Shown in pieces: positions 45,631 through 57,540 of a stretch of DNA of 64,000 nt (positions within the stretch are counted from its first letter, which is position 1; every line of letters begins with the position of its first letter). A program made the translations under genes and the position numbers. Source of the stretch: Novosphingobium chloroacetimidivorans (GTDB taxonomy: Bacteria > Pseudomonadota > Alphaproteobacteria > Sphingomonadales > Sphingomonadaceae). The stretch covers positions 62,001-126,000 of the forward strand of contig NZ_JACHLR010000009.1 of assembly GCF_014204535.1 (NCBI RefSeq). Direction: 5' to 3'. The notes below the pieces were generated by a model. The model was not told the DNA's origin, searched no databases, and saw only the letters and a program-made list of their open reading frames with translations.

Positions 45631-46377
45631 TCACCCCGCGAAGGCGCGCGCCAGCAGCGGATCGCCACCCTTGGCCGGATCCCTGCGGATCGCCGATTCC
45701 TCGCCGCCGATCTCGTACCAGATGGCGTTGTCGGCGCCGAGCGCCAGCGCATGCGCGGCATCGGCCAGGTTCACGTCCTTGAGCGCGGCGACGGCCTGGC
45801 TCACGATCGGATCGTCGGTGGCGCGCAGCAGGCGTTCCAGCGCCGGGATCATCGCGTTGACCAGCGTCGGCCCGACCTTGGCGCGCAAGTAGCTGGTGCC
45901 CGCGGTAGCCTCGCCGTGCACGATCGCGTCCGGATTGTCGAAGGCGAGGGTGCGGATCGCACCTTCCACTTGCGGCGCGGCGGCGCGGGCGCCGTCCTCG
46001 GCGATGACGTTGAGGCGATGGAGCAACTGCTCGCGGAACTTGGGCTGGCGCAGCACGCCGGGCATGCCCTTGGCGGAACGGCCGAACAGCACCGGCATGT
46101 TGATGCGTGCGACGGCGCTGTTCCAGAACCCATCGGGCGCGGTCAGGCGGGCGAAGGCATTGCGGCTCGACAGCTCGAGCAAGCGGCGCGCGACCTCGGC
46201 CGAGTTGGCAGCAGGGCCGCCGACGCTGCGGGCCGAGCCGGCACTGGCCGAACCCAGGCCCGTACCGGCAGTGCAGCCCGACACCAGGACAAGGCCGGCG
46301 AGCGTCGCCCCGGCGCTCAGGAACCCGCGCCTGCCCAGCGGCGTGCGTGCGTCGAAAGTCAAACCAACCTCATTCAT
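45631..46377 (-). CDS. DUF4197 lipoprotein with twin-arginine-like signal
   Basis: A 248-residue secreted protein. RRGFLSAGATLAGLVLVSGC combines a twin-arginine-like motif with a lipobox (LVSGC, Cys near residue 35), so it is likely a lipoprotein. The mature part matches DUF4197, with NAFARLTAPDGFW, GEATAGTSYLRAKVGPTLV and a helical repeat character. Its role is unknown. Divergent from priA with only about 30-60 bases between the starts. Confidence 0.82.
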   Translation of the reverse strand: MNEVGLTFDARTPLGRRGFLSAGATLAGLVLVSGCTAGTGLGSASAGSARSVGGPAANSAEVARRLLELSSRNAFARLTAPDGFWNSAVARINMPVLFGRSAKGMPGVLRQPKFREQLLHRLNVIAEDGARAAAPQVEGAIRTLAFDNPDAIVHGEATAGTSYLRAKVGPTLVNAMIPALERLLRATDDPIVSQAVAALKDVNLADAAHALALGADNAIWYEIGGEESAIRRDPAKGGDPLLARAFAG

Positions 46378-46437
46378 GCCCCAAGTCCTTCACGTGCGTT
46401 TCCCCTGATGCCTATATGCGCGACGATGCCAGCCGCC

Positions 46438-48639
46438 ATGCCCCAAAATGCCATCGCACCGATAGAGCGCGTTCGCCTGCTCGTTTTCAATGCCGTGCTC
46501 AATGTTCTCGACTACCGCGTTCCGCCCGGAATGACGGTCGAGCCGGGCACGGTCGTCGTCGCGCCGCTCGGCCCCCGCCAGATCCTGGGCATCGTCTGGG
46601 AGGCGGAACGCCTGAACGGTGCGGAAGTGCCGGACACGAAGCTGCGCGCGATCCTGGAAGTGCTGCCGGTGCCGCCCATTCCGGCACAGTTGCGGCGGCT
46701 GATCGAGTGGACGGCGGATTACTACTGCGCCTCGATGCAGAGCGTGGCGCGCATGGCGCTGGCCAGCAGCGCGGCGCTGCGGGGCGGCGGCACCACGACC
46801 GAGTACCGACTCACCGGCGAGGAACCGGCGAGGCTGACACCGCAACGCGCCGCCGCGCTGGATGCCTTGCAGGGCGAACAAGGCTCGATCCGCGAATTGG
46901 CCGAACTCGCCAGCGTGTCCGAAGGCGTACTGCGCGGCATGGTCGGGGCGGGGCTGCTGGAGCCAGTGGTAGTCGATTGCGACCGGCCCTACCCGCCCGC
47001 CCTGCCCGACTTCGCCGAGCCGGAGCTGAACCCGGGCCAGCGCGAGGCGGCGGACACCTTCGTCGCTGCAGTGCGCGACGGCGGCTTCGCGCCCTTCCTG
47101 CTCGACGGCGTGACCGGATCGGGCAAGACCGAAACCTACTTCGAGGCGGTCGCCGAAGCGCTGCGCAATGGCCGCCAGGTGCTGGTGCTGCTGCCCGAAA
47201 TCGCGCTGACCGAGAACTTCCTGCGCCGCTTCGAGCAGCGCTTCGGCGTGCCGCCGCTCCTGTGGCACTCGTCGCTGAAGTCCAGCGAGCGGCGTCGGGC
47301 CTGGCGCGCGATCGTTCATGGGCCAGAGAACGGGGGGGCTCAAGTGGTGGTCGGCGCGCGATCGGCGCTGTTCCTGCCTTACGCGAAGCTCGGCCTGATC
47401 GTGGTGGACGAAGCCCACGAAGTCTCGTTCAAGCAGGACGATGGTGTGCGCTACAACGCGCGCGACGTGGCGGTGATCCGAGCCCGGTTCGAGGGCGTGC
47501 CGGTGATCCTCGCCAGCGCCACGCCGGCGCTCGAATCGCTGCAGCTGGCGGAGGCGGGCGTCTACACCCGCATCGAACTGCCCGATCGCTTCGGTGGCGC
47601 GCAACTGCCCGAAGTGAAGATCGTCGACTTGCGCACCGAAGCGCCGGAGCGCGGCCGCTGGCTCGCGCCTCGCCTGGTGGAGGAGATGAAGGCACGGCTG
47701 GCACGCGGCGAACAATCCCTGCTGTTCCTCAACCGCCGGGGCTATGCGCCGCTGACGCTGTGCCGGCATTGCGGCCACCGCTTCCAGTGTCCCAACTGCA
47801 CCGCCTGGCTGGTCGAACATCGCTTCTCCAGCCGGCTCGCCTGCCATCATTGCGGGCACGAGACGCCGGTGCCCGAACTCTGCCCCGAGTGCGGCACCGC
47901 CGATTGCCTCGTCGCCTGCGGGCCTGGCGTGGAGCGTATCGCCGACGAGGTTGGCGAACTGCTGCCGGATGCGCGAGTGGCCGTCGTCACCTCGGACACG
48001 CTGAACTCGCGCGAGGCGGTGGGACGCTTTGTCGCGCAGGCCGAGGAAGGCGCGATCGACGTGATCGTCGGCACGCAGCTCGTCACCAAGGGCTACCACT
48101 TCCCCGAGCTGACGCTGGTGGGCGTCGTCGATGCGGACCTCGGCCTCGAAGGCGGCGACTTGCGCGCGGGCGAGCGCACCTACCAGCAGATCGCCCAGGT
48201 CTCGGGACGTGCGGGCCGCGGCGAGAAGCCGGGCGAAGTGCTGATCCAGACGCGCCACCCCGAAGCCGCGGTGATCTCCGCCCTCGCCTCGGGCGATCGC
48301 GATGCCTTCTACGAGGCCGAAACCCAGGCCCGCCGCGAGGCCGGCGCGCCACCGTTCGGCCGCTGGGCGGCGATCATCGTCTCGAGCGAGGACCAGGCCG
48401 AAGCGCAACAGGCCGCCCGCGCCATCGGCGGCACCGCTCCCGACCAGCCCGACATGCTGGTGCTCGGCCCGGCGCCCGCCCCGATGGCGCTGCTGCGCGG
48501 TCGCTATCGCTATCGCCTGCTGATCAACGCGCGACGCTCGGCGGAACTGCAGAAGTACCTTCAGGGGTGGCTAGGCCCGCTGCAATTTCCGCAAGGCGTG
48601 CGCGTGGCGATCGACATCGATCCCTACAGCTTCGTGTAG
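46438..48639 (+). CDS. priA: Primosomal helicase PriA
   Basis: Restarts stalled replication forks. It has about 733 residues. After the 3'-end-binding N-terminal domain come Walker A DGVTGSGKTETYF, the DEAH box VVDEAHEVSFKQ, zinc-binding cysteines in CRHCGHRFQCPNC, CHHCGHETPVPELCPECG, and the C-terminal helicase motif QVSGRAGRGEKPGEVLIQT. In-frame ATGs at 46408, 46426 and 46438 are all possible; the last gives the E. coli-like length. Its stop abuts the stop of the convergent hydroxyisourate hydrolase gene. Confidence 0.95.
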   Translation: MPQNAIAPIERVRLLVFNAVLNVLDYRVPPGMTVEPGTVVVAPLGPRQILGIVWEAERLNGAEVPDTKLRAILEVLPVPPIPAQLRRLIEWTADYYCASMQSVARMALASSAALRGGGTTTEYRLTGEEPARLTPQRAAALDALQGEQGSIRELAELASVSEGVLRGMVGAGLLEPVVVDCDRPYPPALPDFAEPELNPGQREAADTFVAAVRDGGFAPFLLDGVTGSGKTETYFEAVAEALRNGRQVLVLLPEIALTENFLRRFEQRFGVPPLLWHSSLKSSERRRAWRAIVHGPENGGAQVVVGARSALFLPYAKLGLIVVDEAHEVSFKQDDGVRYNARDVAVIRARFEGVPVILASATPALESLQLAEAGVYTRIELPDRFGGAQLPEVKIVDLRTEAPERGRWLAPRLVEEMKARLARGEQSLLFLNRRGYAPLTLCRHCGHRFQCPNCTAWLVEHRFSSRLACHHCGHETPVPELCPECGTADCLVACGPGVERIADEVGELLPDARVAVVTSDTLNSREAVGRFVAQAEEGAIDVIVGTQLVTKGYHFPELTLVGVVDADLGLEGGDLRAGERTYQQIAQVSGRAGRGEKPGEVLIQTRHPEAAVISALASGDRDAFYEAETQARREAGAPPFGRWAAIIVSSEDQAEAQQAARAIGGTAPDQPDMLVLGPAPAPMALLRGRYRYRLLINARRSAELQKYLQGWLGPLQFPQGVRVAIDIDPYSFV

Positions 48640-49035
48640 TCAGTTGCCCCGATAGGTCGAGTAGCCATAGGGGCTGACGACGACGGGCACGTGGTAGTGC
48701 GCCGCCACATCGGTGACCTGGAAGACCAGGTCGATCTCCGGAAAGAACGGCTGCGCGCCGGGTTGCGGATACGCCGTCATGTCGAACTGCAGCTTGTAGG
48801 TTCCTGCCGCTGACGCCTTGTCGCCGAACGAACGGACTCGGCCGTTCGCGTCCGTTCTGGCGCGCGCGACTTCGGACCACGTGCCGGCAGCGTTCTTCTT
48901 GAGAAGGACCACCGGAACCTGCGCCCCGCCCACGCCTCGTGCAAGATCGAGCACATGGGTCGAAATCTCCGCCGCCGAAACGGGAACGGGCGATAGCGCT
49001 GCGAGCGCAACGAGAGGAGCAAAGCGGTTGTGCAT
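48640..49035 (-). CDS. Exported 5-hydroxyisourate hydrolase (transthyretin-like)
   Basis: A 131-residue protein with a signal peptide (APLVALAALSPVPVSAA, cleavage near residue 22), then the transthyretin-like fold: ISTHVLDLARGVGGAQVPV at the start, FFPEIDLVFQV in the middle and a C-terminal YRGN in place of the usual YRGS. The enzyme hydrolyses 5-hydroxyisourate in urate breakdown; a signal peptide puts it in the periplasm, as in some enterobacteria. No other urate genes are near. It abuts the priA stop with no gap. Confidence 0.87.
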   Translation of the reverse strand: MHNRFAPLVALAALSPVPVSAAEISTHVLDLARGVGGAQVPVVLLKKNAAGTWSEVARARTDANGRVRSFGDKASAAGTYKLQFDMTAYPQPGAQPFFPEIDLVFQVTDVAAHYHVPVVVSPYGYSTYRGN

Positions 49036-49181
49036 AGATTATGGCCTCCGGACACCTGGTCGGTTCGACAAGCGCCTCACGATCGGGATGGTTGCCGGCC
49101 GCTCCGCCTGTGGCCCCACTCTGAACCGACCCGTCCCAAAGGGCAGGACGCCCTGGCTGAACTTGAACGTTAGCCTGACCG

Positions 49182-50735
49182 ATGATGACGACCCTAGTCC
49201 CGATACTCGGCGATCAGCTCAGCCGCACCATCGCCAGCCTCGACGGGTGCGACAAGGCGCGGACCGTCGTCCTGATGATGGAGGTCCGGGACGAGACCAC
49301 CTACGTGCGCCATCACAAGCAGAAGATCGTCCTGATCCTCTCGGCCATGCGCCACTTCGCCGCCGAACTGCAGGCGCAAGGATGGCTGGTCGACTACGTG
49401 AAGCTCGACGATCCGGCGAACACGGGCAGCTTCTCCGGCGAAGTCGCGCGGGCCGTGGAGCGGCACGAGATCGACCGGGTACGGGTCGTCGAGCCCGGCG
49501 AGTGGCGCGTGGCCGAGATGATGGCCGAGTGGAAGACGGCGCTCGGCATCCCGGTCGAAATCCTGCCCGACGACCGCTTCGTGTGCAGCAAGGACCAGTT
49601 CTACGCCTGGGCGCAAGGGCGCGACCGGTTGCTGATGGAGAACTTCTACCGCGACATGCGCGAACGCACCGGCTTGCTGATGACGGACGGCAAGCCCGAG
49701 GGCGGCCAGTGGAACTACGACAAGGACAATCGCAACGGTCCGGACATGTTCCTCGACCCGCCGCCCGTGCCCGGCTTCCCGCCCGACAAGATCACGCGAG
49801 AGGTGATCGCGCTGGTGGAGGCGCGCTTCGGCAATCATTTCGGCAGCCTCGATCGGTTCTGCTGGCCGGTCACCGCCAAGCAGGCCGGCAAGGCGCTCGA
49901 CCGCTTCATCGCCGAGCGCCTGCCCGAATTCGGCACCTACCAGGACGCGATGAAGTGGGGCCAGGACGACCTGTTCCACTCGCTACTCTCGACCTCGATC
50001 AACCTGGGACTGCTCGATCCGCTGGAAGTCTGCCGCCGCGCCGAGAAGGCCTACCGCGAGCGCAAGGTGCCGCTCAATGCCGCCGAGGGCTTCATCCGTC
50101 AGATCATCGGCTGGCGCGAATACATCCGCGGCATGTACTGGTACGACATGCCGGGCCTGCGCGAAGCCAATGCGCTCGGTGCCGACCGGCCGCTGCCCGA
50201 GTTCTACTGGACCGGCGAGACGAAGATGCGCTGCATGGCCGACTGCGTGCGCTCGACCCGCGACAACGCGCATGCGCACCACATCCAGCGGCTGATGGTG
50301 CTGGGCAACTTCGCGCTGCTCGCCGGCGTGGTCCCCCAGGAGCTGGAGGACTGGTTCCTGGTCGTCTATGCCGACGCCTATGAGTGGGTGGAACTGCCCA
50401 ACGTGGCGGCGATGGCGCTATGGGCCGACAAGGGCCGCCTCGCGTCCAAGCCCTATGCGGCGAGCGGCAACTACATCAACAAGATGTCCGACTACTGCGG
50501 CGCCTGTCACTATGACGTGAACAAGAAGACCGGCCCGGAAGCCTGCCCGTTCAACCCGCTTTACTGGCACTTCCTGGTGCGCCATCGCAAGCTGCTGGAG
50601 AACAACCACCGCATCAGCCGGGTCTACGGCACCTGGGACAAGATGGCGGCCGAGAAGCGCCAGGCCTATCTCGACAGCGCCGAGGCGGTGCTCGCCGACC
50701 TGGTACCGGCGGCGAAAGGATGGGCGCGGGCTTGA
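49182..50735 (+). CDS. Iron-sulfur bacterial cryptochrome/(6-4) photolyase
   Basis: A 517-residue member of the FeS-BCP group (PhrB/CryB type). It begins MTTLVPILGDQLS, with an antenna-binding N-terminal domain and a C-terminal FAD domain containing GFIRQIIGWREYIRGMYW and AHHIQRLMVLGNFALLAG. Iron-sulfur cysteines are in KMRCMADCV, SDYCGACHYDV and PEACPFN. It repairs (6-4) photoproducts in studied homologues. The unusual length of the FAD-domain loop is typical of this group. Convergent with ada across a repeat element. Confidence 0.93.
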   Translation: MMTTLVPILGDQLSRTIASLDGCDKARTVVLMMEVRDETTYVRHHKQKIVLILSAMRHFAAELQAQGWLVDYVKLDDPANTGSFSGEVARAVERHEIDRVRVVEPGEWRVAEMMAEWKTALGIPVEILPDDRFVCSKDQFYAWAQGRDRLLMENFYRDMRERTGLLMTDGKPEGGQWNYDKDNRNGPDMFLDPPPVPGFPPDKITREVIALVEARFGNHFGSLDRFCWPVTAKQAGKALDRFIAERLPEFGTYQDAMKWGQDDLFHSLLSTSINLGLLDPLEVCRRAEKAYRERKVPLNAAEGFIRQIIGWREYIRGMYWYDMPGLREANALGADRPLPEFYWTGETKMRCMADCVRSTRDNAHAHHIQRLMVLGNFALLAGVVPQELEDWFLVVYADAYEWVELPNVAAMALWADKGRLASKPYAASGNYINKMSDYCGACHYDVNKKTGPEACPFNPLYWHFLVRHRKLLENNHRISRVYGTWDKMAAEKRQAYLDSAEAVLADLVPAAKGWARA

Positions 50736-50741
50736 AGGACC

Positions 50742-50857
50742 ACGTCGTCCCGGACCTGATCCGGGACCGGTTCCGCCAAATCGCGTACTATCGTCGAGGC
50801 TTAGGCGAAAGGTTCGGCGATGGCGGAACCGGTCCCGGGTCGAGCCCGGGACGACGT
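50742..50857. repeat. CCCGGG-family inverted repeat
   Basis: Arms 50742-50778 and 50821-50857 are reverse complements over 37 bases with four mismatches. They begin ACGTCGTCCCGG and end GGTTCCGCCA. The element fills the gap between the convergent photolyase and ada genes and is the same family as 38041. Confidence 0.85.
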
Positions 50858-50863
50858 TGAGAC

Positions 50864-51916
50864 CTACCCCCGCTCCCGCTTCAACAGCTCGCGCTTGATG
50901 TCGAGGCCATAGGCGTACCCGCCCAAGGTCCCGTCCGTGCGCACCACGCGGTGGCAGGGGATCAGCACCGCCACGTTGTTCGCGCCATTGGCAGAGCCCG
51001 TCGCCCGCACCGCTCCCGGCCTGCCCACCGCCGCCGCGATCTGGGCATAGCTGCGGGTCTCGCCCTTGGGGATGCGTTGCAGCTCCTGCCACACCGCCTG
51101 CTGGAACGCGGTGCCCTGTACGTCGAGCGGGATCGCCCGGGACTCGCCGGGCTGCTCGACGGCCGCCACCACTTGCGCCAGCAGCCGCGCGAACGCCGCC
51201 CCCCCCTCGACCAGTTCGGCCCGGGGAAAGCGCCTCTCCAGCGTGTCGGGTCCTTCCGCGAACGATAGCCGGCACACGCCCTTGTCGGTCGCCGCGACCA
51301 GCATGCGCCCAAGCGTGGTTTCGACCATCGCCCACCGGATCGTCACGCCCGCGCCCCCGTTGCGCCATGCCGAAGGTGCCATGCCCATCTTCCCCTCGCT
51401 TGCCTCGTAGAACCGCGACGGCGCGCCATAGCCGGCCGCGTAGACCGCCTCGGTCACGCTCGCGCCTTCGCTCAGTGCCTCACCGGCGCGTTCGAGCCGC
51501 AGCGCCCGCGCATAGGCCGCAGGGCTAAGGCCGATCGCCCGCTTGAACACCCGCTGGAAGTGCGTCGGCGAGTAGCCGGTCTCCCGCGCCAACTGGTCCA
51601 GCGTCGCCGCCGTCTCGCCTTCGCGCAAGACTGCCAGCGCCTGTGCCACCGCCGCCTCGTCGCGGGCGATGTCACCGGGCAGGCAGCGCTTGCACGCTCG
51701 CAGACCCGCGGCCTCCGCCTCGGCGATGCTTGCATAGAACCGCACGTTCTCGCGCCGAGGATGACGCGCCGCGCACGATGGCCGACAATAGATCCCGGTC
51801 GAGTGCACCCCGGTCACGAACCGCCCGTCGAACGTCCGGTCGCGCGCCAGAACCGCACGCCAAGCCTCTGCATCATCGACGTTTTCCGCCGTCGTGCCAG
51901 CCTGCTCGTTGCTCAT
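50864..51916 (-). CDS. ada: Bifunctional alkylation-response regulator / methyltransferase Ada
   Basis: A 350-residue protein. The N-terminal Ada zinc domain has four cysteines (STGIYCRPSCAAR and ACKRCLP), the first of which accepts methyl groups from phosphotriesters. An AraC-type helix-turn-helix follows (TGYSPTHFQRVFKRAIG), then the O6-methylguanine methyltransferase domain with active Cys in VLIPCHRVVRTDG. ATG 51916 has GGAG nine bases upstream and is preferred over 51931. Likely self-activating when methylated. Confidence 0.94.
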   Translation of the reverse strand: MSNEQAGTTAENVDDAEAWRAVLARDRTFDGRFVTGVHSTGIYCRPSCAARHPRRENVRFYASIAEAEAAGLRACKRCLPGDIARDEAAVAQALAVLREGETAATLDQLARETGYSPTHFQRVFKRAIGLSPAAYARALRLERAGEALSEGASVTEAVYAAGYGAPSRFYEASEGKMGMAPSAWRNGGAGVTIRWAMVETTLGRMLVAATDKGVCRLSFAEGPDTLERRFPRAELVEGGAAFARLLAQVVAAVEQPGESRAIPLDVQGTAFQQAVWQELQRIPKGETRSYAQIAAAVGRPGAVRATGSANGANNVAVLIPCHRVVRTDGTLGGYAYGLDIKRELLKRERG

Positions 51917-52150
51917 GACGGTTGTCTCCATACTCGCTTCACAGTTACCAGATAAGCACTACGCCATCCGCACGCGTCCCGTATCTTGCGGCCTAACCCG
52001 GTGCTTGTCCCCAGCCCCTTGCCGCTGCCTTGCATCATCGCGGAATCGTCGCTATGCGCCGGCCATCTTGGGGGACAAAGCGCGGTTTCGCGCCTTCGCT
52101 GGCGTGCCCCAGGTTCAGTACGCCACCTGAATGCAAGGGATAGGACACGC

Positions 52151-54248
<2,098 letters not shown>

Positions 54249-54258
54249 GTTCCGTCGT

Positions 54259-54276
54259 CCCGGGCCTGAGCCCGGG
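54259..54276 (+). repeat. CCCGGGC hairpin inside the ATP synthase operon
   Basis: CCCGGGC-CTGA-GCCCGGG is a perfect seven-base-pair stem with a four-base loop. Flanking CGTCGT resembles half of the CCCGGG inverted-repeat family. It lies between atpA and atpG and lacks a T tract, so it is more likely a processing or stability element than a terminator. Confidence 0.6.
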
Positions 54277-54324
54277 ACCGACATCCGATCTCGGCAGCGG
54301 CCGGGACGATTTGGAGAATATTGA

Positions 54325-55200
54325 GTGGCTTCGCTGAAGGAACTCAAAGGCCGGATCAACTCGGTCAAGTCGACCCAGAAGATCACCAAGGCCAAGCAGA
54401 TGGTCGCGGCCGCGAAGCTGCGCAAGGCGCAGGCGGCGGCCGAAGCCGGGCGCCCCTATGCCCAGCGCCTCGCCGAAGTCATGGCCTCGCTGTCGAGCAA
54501 GATCACCGTGACCGACAACTCTCCGAAGTTGCTGTCGGGCACCGGCAGCGACAGCGTGCACCTGCTGGTGGTCGCCAACTCGGACAAGGGCCTGGCCGGC
54601 GCGTTCAACTCGAACATCGTCAAGGCTGCGCTCACCGCCGCTCGCCGGCTCGAGGCCGAGGGCAAGACGGTGCTGTTCTACCTGATCGGCCGCAAGGGCC
54701 GCCCGGTGATCCGCCGCAACTATCCCAAGTCGATCCTCAAGATGTTCGACACCACCGACGTGCGCAACCCAGGCTTCGATGAAGCCGAGAAGATCGCGAA
54801 CGAGCTGGTCGCGCTCTACGAGGAAGGCCGCTTCGACGTCGCGCACCTGTTCTTCTCGAAGTTCAAGAACGCTCTGACCCAGGAGCCGACCGAGCAGCAG
54901 ATCATCCCGGTGCCTGCCCCCAAGGCCGCTGCCGTGACGACCGACGCCGTAGTCGAGTACGAGCCGGACGAGGAGGAAATCCTCGCCGCCCTGCTCCCGC
55001 GCTACCTCAAGACGCAGCTGTTCGGCGCGCTGCTGGAGAACATGGCGTCCGAGCAAGGCGCGTCGATGACCGCGATGGACAACGCCACGCGAAACGCCGG
55101 CGACCTCATCAAGACGCTGACCATCCAATACAACCGCAGCCGCCAGGCCGCGATCACCACCGAACTCGTCGAAATCATCGCTGGCGCCGAAGCGCTCTAA
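54325..55200 (+). CDS. atpG: ATP synthase F1 subunit gamma
   Basis: Central rotary shaft, 291 residues. N-terminal [33 protein letters not shown] and C-terminal [22 protein letters not shown] are diagnostic. The start is GTG at 54325 with GGAG nine bases before. It lies 24 bases before atpD. Confidence 0.96.
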   Translation: MASLKELKGRINSVKSTQKITKAKQMVAAAKLRKAQAAAEAGRPYAQRLAEVMASLSSKITVTDNSPKLLSGTGSDSVHLLVVANSDKGLAGAFNSNIVKAALTAARRLEAEGKTVLFYLIGRKGRPVIRRNYPKSILKMFDTTDVRNPGFDEAEKIANELVALYEEGRFDVAHLFFSKFKNALTQEPTEQQIIPVPAPKAAAVTTDAVVEYEPDEEEILAALLPRYLKTQLFGALLENMASEQGASMTAMDNATRNAGDLIKTLTIQYNRSRQAAITTELVEIIAGAEAL

Positions 55201-56682
<1,482 letters not shown>

Positions 56683-56689
56683 TGACGAC

Positions 56690-56815
56690 TGCTCTCTCCC
56701 CTCCAGGGGAGAGATACGAAGGTTTGGTCGCGAAAGCGGCCTTACCGGAGTTGAGAGGGGCCTGCCATGGGCGCACGCCCCTCTCCCAACCCTCTCGCCT
56801 GAAGGGGAGAGGGCT
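56690..56815. repeat. Repeat element between atpD and atpC
   Basis: CTCTCCCCTCCAGGGGAGAG (56695-56714) is a hairpin; a second (CCCTCTCGCCTGAAGGGGAGAGGG) ends near 56815, with GAGAGGGGC and GCCCCTCTC between. The layout is two hairpins around inner inverted modules, as in the GGGGAGG family but with different bases. It is the only sizeable gap in the operon. Confidence 0.75.
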
Positions 56816-56829
56816 TTGAAGGAACGTTC

Positions 56830-57087
56830 ATGGCACTGCACTTCGAACTCGTGACCCCTGCCCGCCTCGTCCGCTCGGAAGAGGTTCACATGGTCGTGAT
56901 CCCCGGCACCGAGGGTGAGATGGGCGTGCTGCAGGGCCACGCGCCGTTCATGACCACGATCAAGGACGGCCCGCTCAAGGTCTACCGCACCGAGAACGGC
57001 GCGCCCGAGGAAGTTCTGATCCAGGGCGGCTTCGCCGAAGTCGGCGCCAACGGGCTGACCGTGCTGGCCGAGCACGTCGAGGGCTGA
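56830..57087 (+). CDS. atpC: ATP synthase F1 subunit epsilon
   Basis: An 85-residue epsilon subunit, shorter than the E. coli form (about 139) because the C-terminal two-helix domain is missing, as is common in alphaproteobacteria. The N-terminal beta sandwich is complete: [24 protein letters not shown] and [15 protein letters not shown]. Loss of the helices implies a different way of inhibiting ATP hydrolysis. Preceded by GAAGGA at 56817. Confidence 0.94.
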   Translation: MALHFELVTPARLVRSEEVHMVVIPGTEGEMGVLQGHAPFMTTIKDGPLKVYRTENGAPEEVLIQGGFAEVGANGLTVLAEHVEG

Positions 57088-57123
57088 GGCCCAAACACCG
57101 ACCTTCCGTCCGCCAGCTGGCTT

Positions 57124-57408
57124 TTACCGCTTCCGCTTCGCCGTTTGCGCATGAAAGTCCGGCAGCTTGTCCGCCACCCAGCGCACGAACTTCGCGATCT
57201 CCGGTTCGCGGCGGAGCGCTTCGGCGTCGGTACCTCGGCGAGCGAGAGTGGCGTTGTCGAAGGTCGAGTGCAGCATGCGGTGGCAGATTGGGTGCACCGC
57301 CACCGTCGCTCGCCCGCCCCGGCTCTTGGGCAAGGGGTGATGCCACTCCACCTTGCGCCCGATCGGTCGCTCGCACAGCCAGCAGGTCGCCTCGTTCTCC
57401 GCGCTCAT
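57124..57408 (-). CDS. HNH endonuclease-domain protein
   Basis: A 94-residue protein with CWLCERPI, the HNH core EWHHPLPKSRGG, and VHPICHRMLHSTFDNATLA. The CxxC and downstream Cys/His suggest a structural zinc. No other restriction or mobile genes are near, so the role is unknown. ATG 57408 is chosen because upstream in-frame codons lie in the divergent gene's promoter region. Confidence 0.82.
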   Translation of the reverse strand: MSAENEATCWLCERPIGRKVEWHHPLPKSRGGRATVAVHPICHRMLHSTFDNATLARRGTDAEALRREPEIAKFVRWVADKLPDFHAQTAKRKR

Positions 57409-57540
57409 CGCAGCGCAAGATAGGCATGCCGCAGCGCATAGCGAGGTGCGCCAACTGCGTTCGGCAAGGATGCTCTGGCGAGGGCCAGCCGCGTGTGCTT
57501 GGGGTAACCGACGAACTGGCTTGGGGCGGTGAGGAGCACG

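Noticed and set aside
46390..48408. 672-codon minus-strand frame over priA
   Set aside because: Antisense of PriA, which has all helicase and zinc motifs on the plus strand.
57112..57125. GCCAGCTGGC followed by TTTT as terminator of the ATP operon
   Set aside because: The palindrome has no room for a loop beyond a three-base-pair stem, too weak to support.
57124..57408. HNH gene as part of a restriction system or homing intron
   Set aside because: It is alone, with no methylase, intron or interrupted gene nearby; only the domain call is kept.
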